Shown here in pieces: positions 18,953 to 29,282 of a DNA stretch of 59,118 nucleotides. A program made the position numbers and the translations under genes. This DNA comes from Candidatus Magasanikbacteria bacterium CG1_02_32_51. GTDB taxonomy: Bacteria > Patescibacteriota > Patescibacteriia > Magasanikbacterales > UBA922. The DNA lies in the NCBI GenBank assembly GCA_001871435.1, contig MNVC01000014.1, positions 1-59,118 of the forward strand, written 5' to 3'. The notes under the pieces were generated by a model. It had not been told where the DNA came from, ran no database searches, and saw only the letters and a list, made by a program, of their open reading frames with translations. Every line of letters begins with the position of its first letter. Position 1 is the stretch's first letter.

Positions 18953-19894
18953 ATGTTTTTAAATAAAAAAGCATTAAAAAAATTTATAAAAACAATCTTT
19001 TGGAGTTTTGGTTACAGAATTGATAGAGTTCCTTTTGTAAAAAAGTCTAAAGATGAATTGCTAAACTCTTTGGTTGGTAAGTATCACATTTTTTTAACTG
19101 GTGATTCTCAACTACCACTCTACTTGCGTAATCCGATGTATTCTACTAATCTACCAAGATTGGTCAAGGTTCTTAATCAAAAATATCAAGATCTAATTAT
19201 GATTGATGTTGGTGCTAATGTTGGTGATACGGTTGCTCTAACAAAAAGTGTGTGTGATATACCTATTGTGTGTATTGAGGGTGGGCAAGATTATTTTAAT
19301 ATACTAAAAAAGAATATAGTACAATTTAAAAACATATATGCTTTTCAGTATTTTTTTGGGGATAAAAATGGTAGTATTGGATCTAAATTAGTAAAGAATA
19401 ACGAAACTGCTAGAATTATAAATAGTGATCCTAGGGATAAAGGCACTGCTATCCAGGTGATTACTTTAGATAATTTTTTGGAATTAAATAGTAAATTTAA
19501 AAATGCTAAAATTTTAAAAATAGATACAGATGGTTATGATCTTAAGATACTTCGAGGTGGTATAAATTATATTGGAGAAACAAAACCTGTTTTATTTTTT
19601 GAGTATGATACTGTATATTTTTTAGAACAAAAAGATAGTGGAATTGATATGTTTAAAAGATTAGAGAGTTTAGGATATTCAGATATCATCTTTTATGATA
19701 ATGGAGGAAAAATAATAATATCTTGTAAGTTGGGTGACCATCTCCTTCTTCGGCAGTTGGATAATTATATTGACAAAGATTTTCGCACACCTTTTCCATA
19801 TTACGATGTGGCAGTCTTTCACGAAGAAGATACTGATATTGCTGATTTATTTGTTAAAAATGAAATGATGTTTTTTTACAATAATTATGAATAA
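18953..19894 (+). CDS. FkbM-family methyltransferase
   Basis: LIMIDVGANVGDTVALTKSVCDIPIVCIEGGQDYFNILKKN...KILKIDTDGYDLKILRGG. Confidence 0.88.
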   Translation: MFLNKKALKKFIKTIFWSFGYRIDRVPFVKKSKDELLNSLVGKYHIFLTGDSQLPLYLRNPMYSTNLPRLVKVLNQKYQDLIMIDVGANVGDTVALTKSVCDIPIVCIEGGQDYFNILKKNIVQFKNIYAFQYFFGDKNGSIGSKLVKNNETARIINSDPRDKGTAIQVITLDNFLELNSKFKNAKILKIDTDGYDLKILRGGINYIGETKPVLFFEYDTVYFLEQKDSGIDMFKRLESLGYSDIIFYDNGGKIIISCKLGDHLLLRQLDNYIDKDFRTPFPYYDVAVFHEEDTDIADLFVKNEMMFFYNNYE

Positions 19895-20780
19895 ACACTT
19901 GAGTAATTTTATATTCAAAATTTATAGAATAATAGGCCGATTGTTAATTAAATATTCTTTTAATAGTCGTCCATCCTCATTACCATTTATAACTGGTGAC
20001 GGTTTTAGAAACATTGCCGATTATATTTTTGATGATACATTAAAAAATGTAGTTCCAGAAAAAGTCAAAGAAGGACAAATAATTTTTGTTGGTGACAGTA
20101 ATATCAAAAGATATTTTAGAGAAATACATAATTTGATTAAAGTAAAGTATATTATTATAACCCATAATGGAGATGAATTTGTTGATAAAGATATTATCAA
20201 AATGATGGATGAAAAGATAATACATTGGTATGGTATTAATATTGACATTTGTAATGATCTTGTTACACCACTTCCTATTGGTATAGGTAATAAACATTTT
20301 TTTGTTACTGGTATACCTCTAATCTTTAAAAGAGTTATATTAAAAAATTATTTTAAAAAAAATAAAATATTTTATTTATTTACTGTTGCAACAAATCGTA
20401 CAGAAAGAGAGAATGCTTTAGAGTGTTTAAAAAAAAATTATTTTGCTGAAACTATTGATAAAATGATAAATTTCAATGAATACCTTCATCTTTCATCGAA
20501 GTATAAATTTATTGCTTCGCCTCCTGGGAGCTGTGTTGAGGGTCATCGAACATGGGAGGCAATTTACACAAAATCTATACCAATTGTGAAAAGATCTATT
20601 ACTACTGAATACTTTGAAAAAATTGGGTTGCCGATTTGGGTGATTAACGATTGGTCTGAAATAGACCAATTCGACGAAACTGGCTTAGCAAAAAAATATG
20701 ATGAAATTATGACCTCATCAGATTTAACTGCTATATATATAGATTATTGGTTTGATAAAATTTATAAATCAAAATTATAA
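19887..20780 (+). CDS. Exostosin/GT47-like putative glycosyltransferase
   Basis: YKFIASPPGSCVEGHRTWEAIYTKSIPIVKRSITTEYFEKIGLPIWVINDWSEI. Confidence 0.6.
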   Translation: MNKHLSNFIFKIYRIIGRLLIKYSFNSRPSSLPFITGDGFRNIADYIFDDTLKNVVPEKVKEGQIIFVGDSNIKRYFREIHNLIKVKYIIITHNGDEFVDKDIIKMMDEKIIHWYGINIDICNDLVTPLPIGIGNKHFFVTGIPLIFKRVILKNYFKKNKIFYLFTVATNRTERENALECLKKNYFAETIDKMINFNEYLHLSSKYKFIASPPGSCVEGHRTWEAIYTKSIPIVKRSITTEYFEKIGLPIWVINDWSEIDQFDETGLAKKYDEIMTSSDLTAIYIDYWFDKIYKSKL

Positions 20781-20784
20781 TTGT

Positions 20785-21951
20785 ATGTTCAATAAATTAT
20801 CAATAATTATCCCATGCTATAACTCAGAGAAGACTCTTTCAGAAGCAGTTAGCTCTATCTATCGTCAAAATATTCTTATTGATTTTGAAATTATTTTAGT
20901 TGATGATTATTCTTTAGACAGAACAAAAAAAATAATGGTTGAATTATCAGATCGATATTATCAGATAAAATGTTTTTTTCATGAAAAGAATTTAGGTGGT
21001 GGTGCTGCTAGGAATACCGGTGTTAAATTTAGTGATGGAGATTGTATATTTTGTTTGGACAGTGATGATGTTCTTGGTGATAATTCGTTGTCTAGAATGA
21101 TTTCTTTTTTGGATGAAAAAAAGTGTGATGGTGTTTTATTTGAGAAAAATATTTATTTTAAAAGAAAAATAAATAATGTTATTTCTGTTGTTAACAATAA
21201 ATTTTCAAATAAAGCCGTGATTATTGATGATTTATTTGATGAAAAAAAAACTTTTTTAACTTTAGTTAATTTTTTATATACTAGAAAGGCTTATTTAGAA
21301 GTTGGTGGTTATCCAGAACATCATGATTTTGATACTCAACATTTTGGTTATAAATTTCTTTCAAAAGATTTAGAGGCGTTTGTTTGTCAGGGCGCTATAT
21401 ATTACCAACGTATCAATAATTATAAATCGTATTTTCAACGTGTTTATGAAAAAGGTGAAATGTCTTTAAATATGTACTATATTTATGAAGACATTATCGA
21501 TAGATTTTCTAGCGGTGTTATTTCAGAAATTTATGATTATGATATTTTTGGTAAGAATAAATTATGTGTCGATGAGTTGGGTGCCCATATTAATGCACTA
21601 TATCTAAATAATAAATTAAACTTTTTTAAAAGAAAGAATGGTACTTATGTGGACAGGAATGAGTGGACAGACCTTTTCGTTCAGGCTATAAAATCATACA
21701 AAGAAGGGAAATATGCTGAGTCAATAGATATCTATAAAAAGATTGCTTTTTTGCATGGTTGTGGTAAAATCATGGTTATGAATTTGGTTAGAAATTATTT
21801 AGCATTATCAAATATTTACGACATAAATGTTGTTGAAAAAGTAGCTATAAAAACGCTCGAAGAGATGAAAATAAAAAAACAAAAAATCAAAAATTTGTAT
21901 CCATTTTTAGTAAAAATATTTAATTTTTTTAAAAAGTATTATGATAAATAA
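20785..21951 (+). CDS. Glycosyltransferase family 2
   Basis: LSIIIPCYNSEKTLSEAVSSIYRQNILIDFEIILVDDYSLD...GGGAARNTGVKFSDGDCIFCLDSDD; start trimmed from 20752. Confidence 0.92.
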   Translation: MFNKLSIIIPCYNSEKTLSEAVSSIYRQNILIDFEIILVDDYSLDRTKKIMVELSDRYYQIKCFFHEKNLGGGAARNTGVKFSDGDCIFCLDSDDVLGDNSLSRMISFLDEKKCDGVLFEKNIYFKRKINNVISVVNNKFSNKAVIIDDLFDEKKTFLTLVNFLYTRKAYLEVGGYPEHHDFDTQHFGYKFLSKDLEAFVCQGAIYYQRINNYKSYFQRVYEKGEMSLNMYYIYEDIIDRFSSGVISEIYDYDIFGKNKLCVDELGAHINALYLNNKLNFFKRKNGTYVDRNEWTDLFVQAIKSYKEGKYAESIDIYKKIAFLHGCGKIMVMNLVRNYLALSNIYDINVVEKVAIKTLEEMKIKKQKIKNLYPFLVKIFNFFKKYYDK

Positions 21952-22723
21952 GAAAAAGATACGTAGTTATATTGCTAGAATACCCTTTGCTGTGAAAATA
22001 TATTTTTTGGTTATATCCATAATAAATTTTCCAAGATTTGTTATTGATTATTGGAGGTTCAAAAAAAAATCAAAAAATGAACGCTTTCCTTCTTTGAGAT
22101 TGAGGGATCTTTATCCATGTTTGACGGATAGAACTATCGATACACCTATTGAACCACACTATACTTACCATCCAGCTTGGGCTGCTAGAGTGGTATCCAA
22201 AATTAAGCCTGAGTTTCATGTTGATATTTCATCTTTCATACATTTTTCTACTATAGTTTCTGCATTTGTCCCTGTTAAATTTTATGATTATCGACCGGTA
22301 AAATTGAATTTATCTGGTTTGCAAAGTGAAAAAGGTGACCTAATGGCACTACCATTTGGGGATAGTTCTCTTCAGTCCATTTCGTGTATGCATACGATTG
22401 AGCATATTGGGTTGGGGCGTTATGGTGATATACTAGATTACGATGGTGATCTAAAGGCTATAGGGGAGTTGAAAAGGGTTGTGGCAACGGGTGGATCTCT
22501 AATATTTGTTGTGCCAATGAGTGGAAAACCTAGAATAGAGTACAATGCTCACAGACTGTATTCATATGACCAAGTATCGTCAATGTTTTCTGACATGGAG
22601 TTAAGGGAGTTTTCGTTAATTCCTGATAATCATAAAGAAACTGGTATGATTTATAATGCGACTAAAGAAATGGCTGATTTACAAAATATGGGTTGTGGAT
22701 GTTTTTGGTTTGTTAAAAAATAA
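21941..22723 (+). CDS. DUF268-like/SAM-methyltransferase-fold protein
   Basis: HPAWAARVVSKIKPEFHVDISSFIHFSTIVSAF...SISCMHTIEHIGLGRYGD. Confidence 0.7.
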   Translation: MINKKKIRSYIARIPFAVKIYFLVISIINFPRFVIDYWRFKKKSKNERFPSLRLRDLYPCLTDRTIDTPIEPHYTYHPAWAARVVSKIKPEFHVDISSFIHFSTIVSAFVPVKFYDYRPVKLNLSGLQSEKGDLMALPFGDSSLQSISCMHTIEHIGLGRYGDILDYDGDLKAIGELKRVVATGGSLIFVVPMSGKPRIEYNAHRLYSYDQVSSMFSDMELREFSLIPDNHKETGMIYNATKEMADLQNMGCGCFWFVKK

Positions 22724-22724
22724 T

Positions 22725-23633
22725 ATGTCAATGTATAAAGTACCAATTTTATTATTACTCTTTAATCGTATTGAAACGGCCCAAAAGGTTTTTTCTAAAG
22801 TCAGATTAGTAAAACCAGAAAGATTATTTATTGCTGTAGATGGTCCACGAGAAGGTGTGGCAGATGATGTATACAATTGTCAATCTGTTAGAGACATTGT
22901 AAATCAAATTGATTGGCCGTGTGAGGTAAAGACATTATTTCAAGAAAAGAATAAGGGTCTTCTGTATGGTCCAGCTGAAGCTATAACCTGGTTTTTTAGT
23001 TATGTCGAAGAGGGGGTAATTTTGGAAGATGATTGTGTACCATCAGATTCATTTTTTAAATTTTGTGAAATATTACTTGAAAAATATAGATTTGACGAAA
23101 GGGTGATGCATATTGGTGGAAGTAATTTTAATCAAGGTAGAAGATTTGGTGACAGCAGTTATTATTTTTCAAAATTTAATTTACTTTGGGGATGGGCAAG
23201 TTGGCGTAGGGCTTGGAAATATTATGATACTGAAATGAAGAACTTTCCAGAGTTTAAAAGAACTCACATGATTGACGGCGTATGGTTTGATAAAAAACGT
23301 GGGCGATCTTTTAATAAAATATTTGAAAAAATATACAATAAAAAAGTTATGGTTTGGGATTATATCTGGACATATACTGTTTGGTCCCAAAATGGTCTAT
23401 CAGCCTTACCAAATGTTAATCTAATTTCAAATATTGGATCTGGACCTTTTGCAACAAACACAAAAGATGAGAGTGATCTGATGTTTCAGGATGTCTCAGA
23501 AATCTCGGAGTACAGTCACCCAAGTTTTGTGTTGTCTAATAATCTTGTAGATGAATTTATTTACAATCGTATTTTTAAAACTAATATTTTTAAAATAGTA
23601 AAAAATCGTCTTTATAAATTATTAAAACGTTAG
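22725..23633 (+). CDS. Nucleotide-diphospho-sugar glycosyltransferase (GT2-like)
   Basis: VPILLLLFNRIETAQKVFSKVRLVKPERLFIAVDGPREG...VILEDDCVPSDSFFKFCEILLEKY; start trimmed from 22656. Confidence 0.8.
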   Translation: MSMYKVPILLLLFNRIETAQKVFSKVRLVKPERLFIAVDGPREGVADDVYNCQSVRDIVNQIDWPCEVKTLFQEKNKGLLYGPAEAITWFFSYVEEGVILEDDCVPSDSFFKFCEILLEKYRFDERVMHIGGSNFNQGRRFGDSSYYFSKFNLLWGWASWRRAWKYYDTEMKNFPEFKRTHMIDGVWFDKKRGRSFNKIFEKIYNKKVMVWDYIWTYTVWSQNGLSALPNVNLISNIGSGPFATNTKDESDLMFQDVSEISEYSHPSFVLSNNLVDEFIYNRIFKTNIFKIVKNRLYKLLKR

Positions 23634-23636
23634 TCT

Positions 23637-24725
23637 ATGTCAATAATAAATTTAATAAGACGGTATAGGTATGATAGGGCGGATTTCCGTTTACAGCTTG
23701 GTATGGTAATAAATCGTTATCGTGTAAATATCATCAAATTTTTTTGTAGCATAGTTTCGTCTATAAACAATAGCTTTTTTACATTTCATTTTAGGCCTAT
23801 TAATTCGGAAGATTATAATTTATGGTCCGATCCTGTGTATAGTACACCTTTGATGGCATTAATAATGCAAGGACCGTTAAAAAAAGAAAATAATTTTACT
23901 TTAGAGTCTATAAGAATCTATAAAAAGATATTCCCTAATACGCACATAATTGTTTCTACTTGGGAAGATGAAAAAGAGAAGTATATAGAACAAATAAAAG
24001 AAGAGGGTGTATTTGTTGTTTTAAATAAGAAACCTCTTGTTAGTGGTTTTGGTAATGTAAATTTTCAAATAATATCTACAATTAATGGCCTTTATAAGGC
24101 AAAAGAGCTGGGTGTTGAATATGTATACAAGACAAGGTGCGACCAAAGGATTAACGGTATAAATTTAAATGAATACTTTGTAAATTTGTTAAATTATTTC
24201 CCATCAGCCGGTGGCTTTAAACAAAAAAAAAGGATTATAGCATCCAGTTATATTTCTTTAAAGTTTGTACCTTATTTGTTGACTGATATGTTTCAATTTG
24301 GCAATGTTGATGACATGATTAATTATTGGAGTTGTGAGTTGGATAGTAGATCTAAATCTAATAGATTGATAAAGTCTATTCGGGATTTGCTTGACGTTAA
24401 GATGTCAGAGGTTTTGCTTTGTTCTTCATATTTGGAGAAAATTGGGAGAAAAAATAAGTGGACAATAGAAGATTCATGGCATGCTTTTGCGGACCATTTT
24501 TTAATTGTTGATCGTCATATTATCGATCAATTTTTTTATAAATATGACTATTATAATGAATTTGGTGGACATATTTATAGAAATATTACTAATAATCAAT
24601 ATATTACTTTTTTGGATTGGTTTAATTTGTATACAAATTTTTCAAATAAAAAAAATAATAAATTAGAATCAGTTATTGATTTACCAACTAGAAGTACTAT
24701 AATTAACAAAAACTATGAATATTAA
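23637..24725 (+). CDS. WavE-like LPS-synthesis glycosyltransferase
   Basis: LMALIMQGPLKKENNFTLESIRIYKKIFPNTHIIVSTWEDE...YKTRCDQRI. Confidence 0.8.
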   Translation: MSIINLIRRYRYDRADFRLQLGMVINRYRVNIIKFFCSIVSSINNSFFTFHFRPINSEDYNLWSDPVYSTPLMALIMQGPLKKENNFTLESIRIYKKIFPNTHIIVSTWEDEKEKYIEQIKEEGVFVVLNKKPLVSGFGNVNFQIISTINGLYKAKELGVEYVYKTRCDQRINGINLNEYFVNLLNYFPSAGGFKQKKRIIASSYISLKFVPYLLTDMFQFGNVDDMINYWSCELDSRSKSNRLIKSIRDLLDVKMSEVLLCSSYLEKIGRKNKWTIEDSWHAFADHFLIVDRHIIDQFFYKYDYYNEFGGHIYRNITNNQYITFLDWFNLYTNFSNKKNNKLESVIDLPTRSTIINKNYEY

Positions 24726-25635
24726 TTCTCCAATCACAAATACATCAAATGTTTCAATAATTAAGAAAATTCCCACAAAAGAATTAATCTATTATTATAA
24801 AAAAGATTTAAATATTGATGTTACAAAATATTACTCAAACTTACAAGAAATATATGTGTGTATTTGTGAAGAGACTGGATATAAATTTTATTACCCATTA
24901 GATCTGGGTGGTGATAGTGATTTTTATGGCCATTTTAGAAAATATCCTTGGTATTACATGCCGTGGAAATGGGAACATAAAGAGGCCATCAGGTATGTAA
25001 AAAAAGGAATGTCAGTTTTAGAAATTGGTTGTGCAGAAGGGGATTTTTTAAGTAGGGTAAAAAATATTAAAGATGTTAAAGCTACTGGTTTAGAATTGAG
25101 TCATGACGCTGCTATTGTTTCTCGTAAAAAAAATATTGAAGTATATGAAGAATTAATTGAGGTTCATGCCACAAAAAATTTAGAAAAATATGACATAGTA
25201 GTGATGTTTCAGGTTTTGGAGCATATTAGTAATATTCGTGAGTTTATATTATCTTGTTTATCAGTATTAAAACCAGGAGGTTTTTTGCTTATTAGTGTGC
25301 CAAATAATGATTCTTTTATTAAATTAGATGAAAAACCTGTTTTAAACGCCCCACCGCATCATCTTGGTCTTTGGAATGTTAGGTCTCTAATTAGTTTTAG
25401 TTCAATCTTTAATCTTGAAATTGTTAGTCTTCTTTTTGAACCAATGCAAAAGTATCATTTACCATATTTTTATCAAATTTTATATGGTAATAGTATAAAA
25501 AATATTTTTGGAAATGTAGTTGGAAAAATTTTGAATAAAATTTTAAGAAGTATATTCGTTTTTTTTGTTAGCTTTATTAGAGATTATATAACTGGACATA
25601 CTATAATGGGGGTGTATAAGAAGAAAAAGTTATGA
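24715..25635 (+). CDS. Class I SAM-dependent methyltransferase
   Basis: MSVLEIGCAEGDFLSRVKNIKDVKATGLELS...VVMFQVLEHISNIREFILSCLSVLKPGGFLLISVPNND. Confidence 0.88.
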   Translation: MNINSPITNTSNVSIIKKIPTKELIYYYKKDLNIDVTKYYSNLQEIYVCICEETGYKFYYPLDLGGDSDFYGHFRKYPWYYMPWKWEHKEAIRYVKKGMSVLEIGCAEGDFLSRVKNIKDVKATGLELSHDAAIVSRKKNIEVYEELIEVHATKNLEKYDIVVMFQVLEHISNIREFILSCLSVLKPGGFLLISVPNNDSFIKLDEKPVLNAPPHHLGLWNVRSLISFSSIFNLEIVSLLFEPMQKYHLPYFYQILYGNSIKNIFGNVVGKILNKILRSIFVFFVSFIRDYITGHTIMGVYKKKKL

Positions 25636-26816
25636 AAATTCTCCAGATTTCTCCAACCGATAATGTAATAGGTGGAGCTACAGGATTGGCCATGGATTTG
25701 AAATCATGTTTAGAAAAAAATAATATTCAGTCACCAATGTTTGTGGGTAAAAAATTTTCAGATTTGATTGATATCAAAGAAATTCCAAAAAATATCTTTA
25801 ATAAAGCTGTCAGTTTTTTACTTGCAAGTGATCTAGATTATTTTCAGTCAGATATTATATTAAGTTCCAAAGATTTTTATGAAGCAAATTTAGTGCATTG
25901 TCATAATTTACATGGTTGGTACTTTAAATTAGAAACACTAAGAAAAATTGCTCAGTTAAAACCAGTTGTTTGGACATTGCATGATATGTGGGCAATAACA
26001 CCACATTGCAGTCATAGTTTTAGCGATAAACAAAAAGATGGTTTTTATTTGTGTTCAAATAAGAATATTTACCCAGGGATTCTTTGGCACAATGAACGTT
26101 ACCTAATGAAAAAAAAGAGGTTTATCTATGAGAATAATAAGTTTAATATTGTAGTTCCTTCTTTGTGGCTTAAGGAAAAAGTTGAAAAAAGTGTTTTAAA
26201 AGATCAAAAAATTACATTAATAAATAATGGTGTTGATGTTGACATATTTAAAAAATATAATACAAAAGACGTACGTCGGGAGTTTAATTTGCCATTTGAA
26301 AAGAAGATAGTTTTAGTTATGTCTTTTGCCGGTAAGGATAACCCTTTTAAGGGTTGGTCATATGTGGAGAAGATTATTGAGCGTTTTATAAATAATAAAG
26401 ATGTTACTTTTGTTTGTATAGGTGATGGCTTAGATTCCGAAAGGGTAAAATATTTACCATTGACCAGAGATAGAAATGTAATGTCTAAATATTATTCTTT
26501 GGCAAATGTCTTGCTTTATACTTCATTAGCAGAAAATTTTCCACTGGTTATACTCGAAGCAATGAGTTGTGGTTTACCAATTGTTAGTTTTGATGTGGGA
26601 GGTATTGGCGAGGTTTTAATTGATAGAGTCAACGGATATTTAGCAGATTATAAATCATTGAGTGATTTAGAAAATGGTCTCATGTTTATTTTGAATATGC
26701 CTTTAATGAGATTAGATAAGATGGTAAATAATTCTGAAGAGGTAATTAGAGAGAAGTATACTTTGCAAATTATGACTCAGAAATATATAGATCTGTATAA
26801 ATCTTGTCTTAATTAA
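25632..26816 (+). CDS. Glycosyltransferase family 4
   Basis: GGATGLAMDLKSCLEK...LHDMWAITPHCSHS...LYTSLAENFPLVILEAMSCGLPIVSFDVGGIGEVL. Confidence 0.93.
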   Translation: MKILQISPTDNVIGGATGLAMDLKSCLEKNNIQSPMFVGKKFSDLIDIKEIPKNIFNKAVSFLLASDLDYFQSDIILSSKDFYEANLVHCHNLHGWYFKLETLRKIAQLKPVVWTLHDMWAITPHCSHSFSDKQKDGFYLCSNKNIYPGILWHNERYLMKKKRFIYENNKFNIVVPSLWLKEKVEKSVLKDQKITLINNGVDVDIFKKYNTKDVRREFNLPFEKKIVLVMSFAGKDNPFKGWSYVEKIIERFINNKDVTFVCIGDGLDSERVKYLPLTRDRNVMSKYYSLANVLLYTSLAENFPLVILEAMSCGLPIVSFDVGGIGEVLIDRVNGYLADYKSLSDLENGLMFILNMPLMRLDKMVNNSEEVIREKYTLQIMTQKYIDLYKSCLN

Positions 26817-26822
26817 TCTTGT

Positions 26823-27656
26823 ATGATTTTTGATAAATTATCAGGTGGTTTGGGAAATCAAATGTTCCAATATGCTGCAGGCTATAGTTTGTCACTTAAT
26901 AATAGAATACCCTTAAATTTGGATTTGTCTTCATTTGAACATAAAAAAACCGGTATCACACATAGATATTTTCTTTTGAATAAATTTAATATTGATAGAA
27001 ATATTTTAATAAATCATATGGAAAAAATTAGTGGTTATAGAAAATTTTTATCTAAATTTATTACAAAGTTTTTTGGAGAAAATTTTTATTACAATATTAC
27101 ATTTTTAAGTAGCAAGTATCTTGATGGCTACTTCCAAAGTGAAAAATATTTCAAAAATATTGAAGACATCCTTAGAAAAGAATTTACCTTGAAAAATGAA
27201 ATGAGTGTGGTTGCTAGACAAGTAGAAAGTAAAATTTCTAATAGTATCAATTCTGTTTCTTTACATATTCGTCGTGGGGATTATGTACTTGATAATAAGA
27301 CTAACTCATATCACGGTATTTGTGATTTGGATTATTACAAAAAAGCTGTGGAATATTTCAAAAATAAATTAGGTGAGTTGAATATTTTTGTTTTTTCTGA
27401 TGATATAGTTTGGGTTAAAGAAAATTTGAGATTTGAAAACCTGTACTTTGTTTCTAGTCCTGATATAAAAGACTATGAAGAATTGATTCTCATGAGTAGA
27501 TGTAAGCATAATATTATTGCCAATAGTAGCTTTAGTTGGTGGGGGGCTTGGTTGAATGCTAACAAAAATAAGACAGTGATAACACCAAAAAAATGGTTTC
27601 AAAAATATAATATCAATCAAAAACATATTGTACCTAAATCTTGGATAAGATTATGA
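26823..27656 (+). CDS. Alpha-1,2-fucosyltransferase (GT11), second copy
   Basis: LSGGLGNQMFQYAAGYSLS; SVSLHIRRGDYV; HNIIANSSFSWWGAWLNANKNKTVITPKKWF. Confidence 0.93.
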   Translation: MIFDKLSGGLGNQMFQYAAGYSLSLNNRIPLNLDLSSFEHKKTGITHRYFLLNKFNIDRNILINHMEKISGYRKFLSKFITKFFGENFYYNITFLSSKYLDGYFQSEKYFKNIEDILRKEFTLKNEMSVVARQVESKISNSINSVSLHIRRGDYVLDNKTNSYHGICDLDYYKKAVEYFKNKLGELNIFVFSDDIVWVKENLRFENLYFVSSPDIKDYEELILMSRCKHNIIANSSFSWWGAWLNANKNKTVITPKKWFQKYNINQKHIVPKSWIRL

Positions 27657-27769
27657 TAGAAGTAGTCAAACCAAAAAATAGTATTGACATGGATATTTGT
27701 AGTCGTACTAGATATACTGTTGAAGAAATTTATAGTGATTCGTTACGAGACTTAATAATAGGATTTTAG
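27653..27769 (+). pseudogene. Short 38-aa ORF, possible truncated gene remnant
   Basis: ATGA overlap with previous stop; MIEVVKPKNSIDMDICSRTRYTVEEIYSDSLRDLIIGF. Confidence 0.35.
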
Positions 27770-27788
27770 TTTTTATTTCGCATTGTAT

Positions 27789-28565
27789 ATGAAAGTTTTG
27801 ATTTTAGCTGGCGGGCAGGGAACTCGTTTGGGTGAACTCGGAAAACAGATTGCCAAGCCCATGATCAAGGTATGTGGTAAGCCTGTTTTGGAATACCAAA
27901 TAGAATTATTGTCTAGATATGATTTTAGTAATATAGTATTAGTGGTAGGACATTTACAAGAACAAATTATGGAATATTTTGGTAACGGGGATAAATGGGG
28001 TGTTAAAATTCAATATGATAACCAGAATATTGAGATGGGAACAGCTGGAAGAATAAAAAATTTACAAGTTGATTTAGAAGACGATTTTTTTGTGCTTTAT
28101 GGTGATTTGATGTTTAATGTTAATTTGGTAAAAATGTTGAAGGCACATAATCAATACAAATTAACCTTTGGTAATCAATTGTTGGGTACTCTACTTGTTC
28201 AACCCACTAATCATCCACATGATTGTGATTTGCTGGAAGTGAATGATGGTGGTGTGATTAATAAGATTTTTTCTAAACCACATCCTGTTGGCAGGACATG
28301 TCGAAATTTGAATAATGCAGCTATTTACATATTCACTCCTCAAATTTTTAGAACAATTGAGTCTAATCGTGCATTAGACTTTGGTAGAGATATTTTTCCC
28401 ACGATTGTTGAAGAAAGAAAGGGAATATTATGTGCATATAAAAGTGATGAATATTTGCAGGATATGGGCACACCTGAGCGTTTGAAAGAGGTTGAGTTAG
28501 ATGTTATGTCAGGACGATATGAAAAAGGCATGTTGTGTGTCGAAGAGAAAGATTTTTTGAATTAA
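27789..28565 (+). CDS. hddC: Nucleotidyltransferase, HddC-like (D-glycero-D-manno-heptose-1-P guanylyltransferase-like)
   Basis: MKVLILAGGQGTRLGELGKQIAKPMIKVCGKPVLEYQIELL; context with HddA/GmhA. Confidence 0.75.
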   Translation: MKVLILAGGQGTRLGELGKQIAKPMIKVCGKPVLEYQIELLSRYDFSNIVLVVGHLQEQIMEYFGNGDKWGVKIQYDNQNIEMGTAGRIKNLQVDLEDDFFVLYGDLMFNVNLVKMLKAHNQYKLTFGNQLLGTLLVQPTNHPHDCDLLEVNDGGVINKIFSKPHPVGRTCRNLNNAAIYIFTPQIFRTIESNRALDFGRDIFPTIVEERKGILCAYKSDEYLQDMGTPERLKEVELDVMSGRYEKGMLCVEEKDFLN

Positions 28566-28571
28566 ATATTA

Positions 28572-29282
28572 GTGATTTGTATGAATAAAAAAATTGGAGT
28601 AGCTTTTGATTTGGAAGGTACAGTGATAGATGTGGAAGAATGTCACCATCTAGCACATCTTAAAATTGCCAAACAATTAGGGCTTAATTTATCAGTGTCG
28701 GATGCTATCGAAAAGATAGAACACTTCATAGGTGGTCCAGACATTTTGATTATGGAAGAAATTTTAGTATTGAGTGGTAAATCTGGTAATTCAGAACAGT
28801 TGCTTCAAGAAGACAATAAACTATATAAAGAATTTTTATCTACTGCAGTAATTAAAACTAGAGAAGGTTTTAGGGAGTGTTTGGAAGAGCTTAAAAAAAA
28901 TGAGATTGCGCTATCTGTTGGTTCTTTGTCCTCTAAAGATGAAGCTACTTATTTGATGAGGTGTTCAGGTTTAAATAAATTAATTCCTTCTGCTAACATT
29001 GTATATCGTGAAAGTGTAAAACATCTTAAGCCAGCGCAGGATGTATTTCTGGAAACAGCTCAAAGAATGGGGATTGATTTAGCAAATCAAATTGTTTTTG
29101 AAGACTCACCACGAGGTGTTATGTCAGCGGTGAATGCGGGTTCAAAAATGGTGATTGGTATGCCGGTTTATAACTGGCCTGCCACCAGGAATGCTTTACA
29201 AATTGCAGGTGCAAAGTATATATTTGGGAGCTGGAAAGAAGTAAATATATATGCTATTATAAAAGAGTTAAATAGCCTATGA
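28572..29282 (+). CDS. HAD-family hydrolase (beta-PGM-like)
   Basis: IGVAFDLEGTVID...VFEDSPRGVMSAVNAGSKMVIGMP. Confidence 0.82.
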   Translation: MICMNKKIGVAFDLEGTVIDVEECHHLAHLKIAKQLGLNLSVSDAIEKIEHFIGGPDILIMEEILVLSGKSGNSEQLLQEDNKLYKEFLSTAVIKTREGFRECLEELKKNEIALSVGSLSSKDEATYLMRCSGLNKLIPSANIVYRESVKHLKPAQDVFLETAQRMGIDLANQIVFEDSPRGVMSAVNAGSKMVIGMPVYNWPATRNALQIAGAKYIFGSWKEVNIYAIIKELNSL

